Shown here one piece after another: positions 13,825 to 20,090 of a stretch of 20,090 nt of DNA. How positions within the stretch are numbered: position 1 is the first letter of the stretch; the number at the start of each line of letters is the position of its first letter. A program made the translations under genes and the position numbers. Source of the stretch: Candidatus Latescibacterota bacterium. Lineage in GTDB: Bacteria > Latescibacterota > MVCY01. The stretch is taken from NCBI GenBank assembly GCA_030669445.1, contig DAOVDP010000003.1, positions 1-20,090 of the forward strand. The letters run 5' to 3'. The notes under the pieces are model-generated. The model had not been told where the DNA came from, did not search any database, and saw nothing but the letters and a program-made list of their open reading frames with translations.

Positions 13825-14865
13825 ATGAAAAAGATTATTTTCTCATTACTGGGTATTGCCCTTCTGTTCTTCTGGACCTATCCAGCAGAGGCAACCAACG
13901 AAAGCCAAGCAGCGGTGTTGATGCTGTTGATCAAGCCCGGGGCAAGAGTTGGGGCTATGGGTGAGTCTTTCGTCACCATCTCAGATGGGGCCACCGCCAG
14001 CTACTATAACCCAGCCGGACTGGCCGGACAGAGACAACGAGAGTTCACCTTTATGCATACCAAATGGCTTCCCGGACTTGCCTTGGATGACAACCTCTAT
14101 TATGGGTTTTTAGGATACTCTCAATACTTAGAGAGCTGGGGAAATATCGGGGTAAACCTTGCCTATTTCTATATGGGCGAGCAGATCAGAACCGGTGAAA
14201 CCGGAGAAGAAGAGGGAACTTTCACCAGCTACGATGCGGTGCTATCCGTTTCCTACGGGGCGAATGTCTCCTCCGGCATCGCCCTGGGAGTGACGGGTAA
14301 ATTCGTCCAAAGTCACCTGGCAGACACAGGGGCCGGTATTGAGAGAGGTTCGGGCACCGGCCATTCCATTGCCTTTGATTTCGGGATTCTGTACCGTTCT
14401 TCTATCGCTGGACTTAAGCTGGGGGCAGCGCTTCATAATCTGGGCCCCAATATCACCTACATCGATGCTGCCCAAGCCGACCCTTTGCCACTTAATATAG
14501 TGGTTGGTGCCTCTTATAAGTTGCTGGAGACAGAGTTCAACGACCTGCTGTTAGTGCTGGATTTCTATAAACCCTTAGTGAAAAGGAAAGGCAGTTTTCT
14601 CCAATCTACCTTCTCTGCCTGGGCAGATGAGGAGACTAAACAGGAGTTGGAACAGATAGACATCCACGCTGGACTGGAGTACACCTACAGCGGCTTTCTG
14701 GCCTTGCGGGCTGGATACTCTTACGACAAGGATGGCGATCTTAAAACCCCTACGTTTGGCTTCGGAATCAAGTACAGCCAATTTCGGTTCGACTTCGCCT
14801 ATCTGACTGCTCAGGATACTCCACTTCAGAATAACACCAGGTTCTCTCTTACGCTCGATTTTTAA
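13825..14865 (+). CDS. porV: PorV-family outer membrane protein of the type IX secretion system
   Basis: PorV is a FadL-like outer-membrane barrel that receives cargo from the T9SS translocon and delivers it to the PorU sortase. The 346-residue product has a signal peptide (MKKIIFSLLGIALLFFWTYPAEA), then the PorV/PorQ signature: LLIKPGARVGAMGESFVTISDGATASYYNPAGLA. Alternating amphipathic strands and Gly/aromatic turns follow to the C-terminus, which ends in Phe (SLTLDF), typical of outer-membrane barrels. The start is ATG with AGGAGG eight bases upstream. It follows porU and precedes a T9SS-type cargo protein by 18 bases. The SDGA and YYNPAG motifs make the family firm; PorV rather than PorQ is inferred from the adjacency to porU. 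Confidence 0.88.
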   Translation: MKKIIFSLLGIALLFFWTYPAEATNESQAAVLMLLIKPGARVGAMGESFVTISDGATASYYNPAGLAGQRQREFTFMHTKWLPGLALDDNLYYGFLGYSQYLESWGNIGVNLAYFYMGEQIRTGETGEEEGTFTSYDAVLSVSYGANVSSGIALGVTGKFVQSHLADTGAGIERGSGTGHSIAFDFGILYRSSIAGLKLGAALHNLGPNITYIDAAQADPLPLNIVVGASYKLLETEFNDLLLVLDFYKPLVKRKGSFLQSTFSAWADEETKQELEQIDIHAGLEYTYSGFLALRAGYSYDKDGDLKTPTFGFGIKYSQFRFDFAYLTAQDTPLQNNTRFSLTLDF

Positions 14866-14883
14866 GACGAAAGGGATCAAAAG

Positions 14884-17874
14884 TTGTCAGATGCTCATCT
14901 CAAATGGGCTAAACTATGGATTCTGCTGCCCGCCTGTCTTCTGCTGTTCTCTGCGGGCTCCGCAGCCGGAATCCAGCACTGGAAGATCCTGGCCTTGAGG
15001 GTGGAATTCCCCCAGGAGCAGCCCGACAATTCTACTACCACAGGGGATGGCACCTTCGACCTCAGGGAATTGCAGGACCCAGAGGTACAAGAAGCCTACC
15101 GGGGACATTACTACGACATCCCTCCTCACAATCGCCGCTATTTCTGGTGGCATCTGGAGGCCCTGGCCAACTACTATCAAAAGGTGTCAGACGGGGAATT
15201 GCAGATCAGCTTTGATCTGTTCCCGCAGATCTCTGATTCCAGCTATCGGATGCCCAAGGAGCTTCTCAGCTACGGCAACGGTCGTACTTCGCAGCAGATA
15301 AATCAGAAACTGTGTGAATTGTTTCGAGATGCGGTTACCACTGCCGATTCAGTAGAGGGAGAGAATTTGGATTTCTCCGGGTACCAGAGCTTTTTGGTTT
15401 TTCACGCCGGCAGGGGACGAGAGACAGGGTGGATAAACGACATCCCTTCAGCCTACTTATCCCCAGAAGATCTGGAAACCTACTTGGGGGAATCGATCTC
15501 TGTAGACGATGGAATCTGTCAGGTTTCCAATGGCTGGATTATGCCCGAGATGGCCAGCCAGGACGGTCGAGTCGGTCTCAACGGTCTGATGGCCGAGGTC
15601 TTCGGTCACCAACTGGGACTGCCCGGACTCTCCAACTATCGGGATAATCTCCCTGCTTTGGGCGGTTGGAGCCTTATGGATACCGGCGCTATGAATTCTT
15701 TGCCTGGTGAACTCTGGGGATTTGTCCCCTGCCACCCAATGGCCTGGTCCAAAATAGAACTGGGTTGGATTGAACCCGCGGTAGTAACTGAAGACACTAC
15801 CATAAATATCATCGCCACGGATGTTTCCACGGGAAGTTCCTCTCTTCCTAAGGCAGTCAAGATCCCCATCAACTCTCACGAATATTTCCTGTTAGAGAAC
15901 AGACAGAAGCGATGTCCTGCGGACTCAATACCCAAAGTTACCTTCTCCGTGAGCGACACGGCCGGTGTCTGGCTCTCTGTAGACCAATATGACTCTTTTA
16001 TCCCCGGGTCAGGTATCCTCATCTGGCATGTAGATGAGCAAGTTATAGCAGGGAAACGCAGCACTGGTGGAATTAACAATGACTATTTTCACCGGGGGAT
16101 TGACCCCGAAGAGGCGGGAGGGTTTCAGGATATCGGCAACTACTACAGCCGAGAAGACCAGATCAACGGCTCAGAGGAAGACCCTTTTTATGTGGGTAAC
16201 CAGACAGAATTCTCTTCTGCTACTGTTCCCGGCTCTCAGAGCAACCTGGGAACTGACACCGGGATAAAGGTGGTGGTGGAGAGCCCTTCGGCTGACACGA
16301 TGATCGTTCGAATCAGCTTTGAGCGCAATTTGCCCGGCTGGCCCCAACAGGCAGCGGCCTCTTTTGAGAAAAATCCTCCCCTTTATGCCGATTTGGACGG
16401 AGATGGGAGCCCCGAGATCGTCGCTGTTACCTGCAGAGGGGAAGTCTACCTGTGGAGTGGCAGTGGGCATTGCCTTTGCAAGTTCTCTGTCGGTGCCCCG
16501 GTTTTCTCTGTTCCAGCCTTGGCAGACATAGACGGCGACGCCCACTCAGAATTGGTAGTGGCCGACAGCGCCGGGGTGGTATCGGCCTGGAGACCAATCC
16601 AGGGAGAACTCCTCTATCAGGTTAATTTGCCCTCCGTTCCCTCCTCCTCAGTGCTGGTAGCCGATATTGATCCCAATCCAGGACTGGAGGCAGTAGTAGG
16701 GGGAATCGATGGTAACGTTTATGTAATTGGTCTTCAACAAGAACAGATTCTCTGGACAGCCTCCACCGGAGAGGGTTCGTCTTTAATTAAGATCGCTGCT
16801 GCGGATGTAGGTGGTTCTATTCTCATCTTTGCGACCCGCAGCGGTTCAGGAGGCGGCAGGCTTCTTCGCATCTCCAAGGGAATAGGCGAAGAGGTTTCGG
16901 TTGACACGCTTTACCAATTTGCCCCCGCCAGTGGGATTCTTCGCCGGCCAGTGGTGGGTGACATAGATTTGGATGGAAACATAGAGGTGGTGGCTGCCTC
17001 CTCCGAGGGAGAGGTAGTGGCAGTGGAGCCCAACGGCTCTCTGGAGTCCGGATTCCCTGTCTGGCTGGATGATAATTTGTTCTGTTCCCCTGTCTTGGGA
17101 GATGTTGACGGCGACGGCTACTTGGAGATCGTTGCCTGCGGTACTGACAGAGTCTACGCCCTCGGATGCGGCGGCGCCCTTACTGCCAATTTCCCCATCA
17201 GACTTCCCTACAGGGACGAGGTGGGACACATACTCTCTTCCCCGGTGCTGGCCGACCTCGACGACGATGGCCAGTTAGAGATCCTCTTCGGCTCCTCGGT
17301 GGACAAAGTTTACGCCGTCAACGAAGAAGGTAGCCTACTTCCCGGTTTCCCCCTGGCGACGGTCGGTTCTGTCCTCTCCTCCCCTATCTTGCTGAACATC
17401 GATACAAAACCAGTGCTGGGGGTGGGAACCGACAGCGGATTTCTCCACCTCTGGGATCTCTCCAAGGCGAACTCAGAGTTCGCCTTGGAAAGGATTATCT
17501 GGGGAATGAGGGGGGCAGATCTGAAGAATAGCAATTCTTACCCTGATTCTCTGCTTCCTGAGGCCCCTCTGGGAAGCGAGAAGGTTCTTCCCTCTGGAAG
17601 CGTCTATTGTTATCCCAACCCTGTACAGGGCGCCAAGGCCACATTCAGGTTCTATCTGGGAGAAGAGGCGGATGTGAACATCAAAATATTCGATATGCTG
17701 GGTCGGCAGGTGGCAGAGCTGGAGAAACCGCAGGCACAGACCAGGGCTCAGATAGACAACGAACTGGAGTGGAATACCGCTGGATTGGCCAGTGGGCTTT
17801 ATCTGTGTCGGGTAGAAGCGAGGGGAAGATCAGAAAAGAAAATCGTCTTCCTGAAGGTGGCAATCTGTAAATAG
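14884..17874 (+). CDS. Secreted M6-type protein with decayed zinc motif, beta-propeller and T9SS sorting domain
   Basis: The 996-residue product is a probable T9SS cargo. It starts with TTG (AAAGGGAT upstream) and has a signal peptide (LWILLPACLLLFSAGSAAG). Residues ~25-470 resemble M6/immune-inhibitor-A metalloproteases: ILALRVEFP near the start, then EVFGHQLGLPGLSNY and GGWSLMDTG. In active members the first of these reads HEFGHxLGLPDLYD; here the first His is Glu238, the catalytic Glu is Val239, and the downstream Asp is Gly. Only His242 remains, so the domain is probably not catalytic. Residues ~490-870 hold FG-GAP/VCBS-like repeats with calcium-type loops (DLDGDGSPEI, DIDGDAHSEL, DIDLDGNIEV, DVDGDGYLEI, DLDDDGQLEI), probably one propeller. 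The end (~908-996) is a T9SS sorting domain (CYPNPVQGAKATF, KIFDMLGRQVAEL, ASGLYLCRV). It lies 18 bases after porV. Confidence 0.86.
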   Translation: MSDAHLKWAKLWILLPACLLLFSAGSAAGIQHWKILALRVEFPQEQPDNSTTTGDGTFDLRELQDPEVQEAYRGHYYDIPPHNRRYFWWHLEALANYYQKVSDGELQISFDLFPQISDSSYRMPKELLSYGNGRTSQQINQKLCELFRDAVTTADSVEGENLDFSGYQSFLVFHAGRGRETGWINDIPSAYLSPEDLETYLGESISVDDGICQVSNGWIMPEMASQDGRVGLNGLMAEVFGHQLGLPGLSNYRDNLPALGGWSLMDTGAMNSLPGELWGFVPCHPMAWSKIELGWIEPAVVTEDTTINIIATDVSTGSSSLPKAVKIPINSHEYFLLENRQKRCPADSIPKVTFSVSDTAGVWLSVDQYDSFIPGSGILIWHVDEQVIAGKRSTGGINNDYFHRGIDPEEAGGFQDIGNYYSREDQINGSEEDPFYVGNQTEFSSATVPGSQSNLGTDTGIKVVVESPSADTMIVRISFERNLPGWPQQAAASFEKNPPLYADLDGDGSPEIVAVTCRGEVYLWSGSGHCLCKFSVGAPVFSVPALADIDGDAHSELVVADSAGVVSAWRPIQGELLYQVNLPSVPSSSVLVADIDPNPGLEAVVGGIDGNVYVIGLQQEQILWTASTGEGSSLIKIAAADVGGSILIFATRSGSGGGRLLRISKGIGEEVSVDTLYQFAPASGILRRPVVGDIDLDGNIEVVAASSEGEVVAVEPNGSLESGFPVWLDDNLFCSPVLGDVDGDGYLEIVACGTDRVYALGCGGALTANFPIRLPYRDEVGHILSSPVLADLDDDGQLEILFGSSVDKVYAVNEEGSLLPGFPLATVGSVLSSPILLNIDTKPVLGVGTDSGFLHLWDLSKANSEFALERIIWGMRGADLKNSNSYPDSLLPEAPLGSEKVLPSGSVYCYPNPVQGAKATFRFYLGEEADVNIKIFDMLGRQVAELEKPQAQTRAQIDNELEWNTAGLASGLYLCRVEARGRSEKKIVFLKVAICK
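17461..17489. repeat. 14-bp perfect inverted repeat inside the M6 coding sequence
   Basis: TCCAAGGCGAACTC (17461-17474) and GAGTTCGCCTTGGA (17476-17489) are perfect inverted copies around one central base. It encodes SKANSEFALE in a variable loop between the propeller and the conserved IIWGMRG. Because of the symmetry, the opposite strand encodes the same peptide. It looks like a small palindromic element inserted in frame. Confidence 0.7.
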
Positions 17875-17936
17875 ATGTCCTGCGATTTCTACAAATTTGT
17901 AAGATCAGATTCTTGCAGGTCTGCCCTGAGCGCAAT

Positions 17937-18063
17937 GAGATTCTTCGCTGCCCCTTCGCTGGCGCTCAGGGTTTCGGCTCAGAATGACAGCAAGCGAAGG
18001 GCTCAGAATGACAAGAAGTTAGGGTGTCATTCTGAGTGGAGCGTTAGCGGAACGAAGAATCTC
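17937..18063. repeat. MITE-like palindromic repeat (CATTCTGAG family)
   Basis: The ends GAGATTCTTCG (17937-17947) and CGAAGAATCTC (18053-18063) are perfect 11-bp inverted repeats. Inside, GCTCAGAATGACA occurs twice directly (17977-17989, 18001-18013), facing TGTCATTCTGAG (18025-18036). Elements built on CATTCTGAG...GAAGAATCTC are widespread in bacterial genomes (from memory). There is no transposase nearby; it fills most of the gap between two genes. Confidence 0.75.
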
Positions 18064-18089
18064 CTTGTCGCAAACCGGCTATGTTCAGA

Positions 18090-20090
18090 ATGGACAGAAA
18101 AGTGAAGAAAATAGGGTTAAATAATGGCCAGCAGTTTCCGTGGCCGAGGAGCTTTCTCCTCTGGGTCTTGGTTCTCCTGTTCTTTCTGGGAGGAGTTAGT
18201 GAGGCTCAGAATCCCTCCCATCTCCGCTGGAAAGTGATTGAGACTGAGCACTTCAATATCTTTTATCACCGGGGAGAAGAGAGGGCAGCCACTCTGGCCT
18301 CAGAGATTGCGGAGAAGATCTACGGGCCGGTCACCTCACTTTATCAGTTCCGGCCTGGGGGAAAAGTTCATATTGTGCTCAAAGATTACCAGGACTATTC
18401 CAATGGGGCGGCCTATTACTATGACAACAAGATCGAGATCTGGGTCACGGCTTCGGATTTTGAACTCCGGGGCACGCACGACTGGTTGTGGAATGTGATC
18501 ACCCATGAGTTCACCCACATTGTCTCCCTCCAGGTAGCCAGAAAAGGTCCCCGCTGGATGCCGGGTTTCTACCTCCAGTGGTTCGACTACGAAGCAGAGA
18601 AAAGAGAGGATGTGCTTACCGGCTACCCAAACCGGATTGTCTCCTATCCTCTTCCGGGCACGGTGGTGCCGATGTGGTTTGCCGAAGGCACAGCTCAGTA
18701 TCAGGCTGATGGTGCCCGCTTTGACCACTGGGACTCCCACCGGGATATGCTCTTGCGTGTCGCTACTCTGGAGAATGAGCTTTTGACCTACCACCAGATG
18801 GGGGGATTTGCCAAGACCACCCTGGGTAACGAGATGGTCTATAACCAGGGATACAGCCTGGTGCGTTTCATAGCAGAACACTATGGGAAAGACAAATTGA
18901 GGGATCTGATGGCCCAGATGTCCCGCTGGCACCACTTCAATTTTGACGGGGCGACTAAAAGGGTCCTCGGTTTCTCAGGTGAGGGACTTTATCGGCAGTG
19001 GAAAGACTTATTGCAGGGAAAATACGCTCGACAGGTAGTTTCTATTAGAACCAATTTGATCGAAGGTGAAAAACTGAGCAAGGATGGATATTCAAATCTC
19101 TATCCCGTTTGGTCACCGGATGGCAAGCAGTTGGCTTACATTTCTAACCAGGGGCAGGACTTTCTCATCACTAACCTTCATCTGTTCTGTCTCGAGGAGA
19201 AGGCTGACGAACCTTTAGCTGCTGGGGCTGTTTCCTCACCCAGTTGGGCATCCCAGGGCCAGGGATTGGTCTTTGCCCGCAAAAGCAAGCCCAACCAGTA
19301 CGGGGCCTCCTACTGGGACCTCTACGCCTACGGCATAGAGGAAAAAAGGGAGACCCGCCTCACCTACGGCCTGAGAGCAAAATTCCCTGACTTATCTCCC
19401 GACGGCAACTGGATCTGTTTTGTCCAGAATGAGAAAGGGACTAACAACTTGGGACTCTGCCGGTCCGATGGCACCGGGGTTCGTTATCTGACCCAATTCG
19501 ACGATGGGACTCAAATCTACACGCCTCGCTGGTCGCCGGAGGGCAGGGAGATCGTCTTCGCTATCTCTCGTGGTGAAGAACGAGATATCGCTGTTGTCAA
19601 CAAAGACGGCACAGATTTTCACTACGTAGTGAGCTCTGAGGGCTCTGACCGTGACCCCTGCTGGACACCAGATGGCAAGGGCATCGTCTTCAGCTCCGAT
19701 GTGACGGGTATCTTCAACCTCTATTGGATCTCTGTTGAGGACAAAGAGGTGCGTCAGTTGACCAATGTGATAGGGGGCGCTTTCTGTCCCTCGGTCTCAC
19801 CTGTGGATGGGCAGATTGCCTTTTCCTCCTATGGCCCAGATGGGTATCAACTCCATCTTCTGTCCCAGACAGCCGGCTTCAGGAGGGTAGACTCCAGGCT
19901 TTTTCAGCAGCCCTCCAACAGACCGACAGCAAAGAAATCCAATATTGACCTGGTTTCCAGTCCTTACCGAAATACATACCTGGGGTTTTCCCTGATGCCC
20001 AGAATTGCTCTCGACGAGGGGAAACTCAAGTTAGGAGCGTATGCAACCTCCAGCGATGCGCTGGACAGGCAGTCGGTGATAGCAGGACTG
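18090..20090 (+). CDS. Secreted zinc peptidase-like protein with TolB-like propeller, partial
   Basis: The frame is open from 18090 to the right edge (667 codons), so the C-terminus is missing. Numbering is from ATG 18090; an ATG at 18081 and a GTG at 18102 are also in frame, and none has a strong Shine-Dalgarno sequence. A signal peptide (SFLLWVLVLLFFLGGVSEAQ) leads into a gluzincin-type peptidase domain: ETEHFNIFYH, then HEFTH (139-143), the zinc-binding and catalytic motif, and WFAEGTAQY with Glu199 as likely third ligand. This fits the peptidase MA-like group and, unlike its neighbour, looks active. From residue ~330, six WD40/PD40-type blades follow, for example YPVWSPDGKQLAYIS, PRWSPEGREIVFA and PCWTPDGKGIVFSS, as in TolB. 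The last residues (LGFSLMPRIAL, LKLGAYATS) look like the start of a membrane beta-barrel. Function and substrate are unknown; extracellular or periplasmic location is inferred. Confidence 0.85.
   Translation, partial: MDRKVKKIGLNNGQQFPWPRSFLLWVLVLLFFLGGVSEAQNPSHLRWKVIETEHFNIFYHRGEERAATLASEIAEKIYGPVTSLYQFRPGGKVHIVLKDYQDYSNGAAYYYDNKIEIWVTASDFELRGTHDWLWNVITHEFTHIVSLQVARKGPRWMPGFYLQWFDYEAEKREDVLTGYPNRIVSYPLPGTVVPMWFAEGTAQYQADGARFDHWDSHRDMLLRVATLENELLTYHQMGGFAKTTLGNEMVYNQGYSLVRFIAEHYGKDKLRDLMAQMSRWHHFNFDGATKRVLGFSGEGLYRQWKDLLQGKYARQVVSIRTNLIEGEKLSKDGYSNLYPVWSPDGKQLAYISNQGQDFLITNLHLFCLEEKADEPLAAGAVSSPSWASQGQGLVFARKSKPNQYGASYWDLYAYGIEEKRETRLTYGLRAKFPDLSPDGNWICFVQNEKGTNNLGLCRSDGTGVRYLTQFDDGTQIYTPRWSPEGREIVFAISRGEERDIAVVNKDGTDFHYVVSSEGSDRDPCWTPDGKGIVFSSDVTGIFNLYWISVEDKEVRQLTNVIGGAFCPSVSPVDGQIAFSSYGPDGYQLHLLSQTAGFRRVDSRLFQQPSNRPTAKKSNIDLVSSPYRNTYLGFSLMPRIALDEGKLKLGAYATSSDALDRQSVIAGL

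Noticed and set aside
13662..13964. 100-codon plus-strand ORF overlapping the porV start
   Set aside because: It covers the CACAAAG repeat and then overlaps porV in another frame; porV has the clear ribosome binding site and family match.
17875..18105. 76-codon plus-strand ORF after the M6 gene
   Set aside because: Most of it is translated palindromic repeat; low-complexity composition and no ribosome binding site.

Overview
The window looks like a chromosomal segment of an uncultured or poorly characterised bacterium of the FCB (Bacteroidetes/Chlorobi-like) superphylum or a neighbouring candidate phylum. The main reason is a type IX secretion system (T9SS) pair, a PorU-like C25 sortase followed by PorV, together with a large secreted protein carrying a typical T9SS C-terminal sorting domain. 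Long-form HisG, strong AGGAGG ribosome binding sites and several dispersed palindromic repeats also fit. This placement is inference; no rRNA or tRNA is present to confirm it.

Region 1 (1-2873, minus strand) is an envelope-stress or metal-sensing operon. An ECF sigma factor is followed by a zinc-finger, single-pass membrane anti-sigma factor, then a membrane-anchored CnrX/Spy-like periplasmic protein, a two-repeat secreted protein broken by a 4-bp duplication, and a further Spy/CpxP-like protein that runs off the left edge. The sigma and anti-sigma genes are each preceded by the same two-block element, which suggests autoregulation.

Region 2 (about 3173-5469, plus strand) holds hisG (long form) and hisD, two histidine biosynthesis genes behind a clear sigma-70 type promoter. 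All known catalytic and zinc-binding residues of HisD can be located.

Region 3 (5697-9113, minus strand) is an accessory-looking stretch. It contains an AT-rich repeat lipoprotein, a proteasome-beta-like Ntn-hydrolase with a candidate N-terminal serine nucleophile, and a small protein translationally coupled to a flavodoxin-like protein. The intergenic spaces hold several strong inverted repeats.

Region 4 (9165-20090, plus strand) is the secretion and surface-protein region. A promoter is followed by a roughly 500-nt leader ending in an intrinsic-terminator hairpin, with a possible antiterminator pairing. Then come porU, porV, an M6-type secreted protein whose zinc motif has decayed, and the start of a protein with an active-looking HEFTH peptidase domain and a TolB-like propeller, cut by the right edge. 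Dispersed palindromic repeats lie between these genes, and a 14-bp perfect inverted repeat lies inside the M6 coding sequence.

The least explained items are the shared sigma/anti-sigma element, the Ser-nucleophile Ntn-hydrolase with its lipoprotein neighbour, the attenuator-like porU leader, and the decayed M6 protease.
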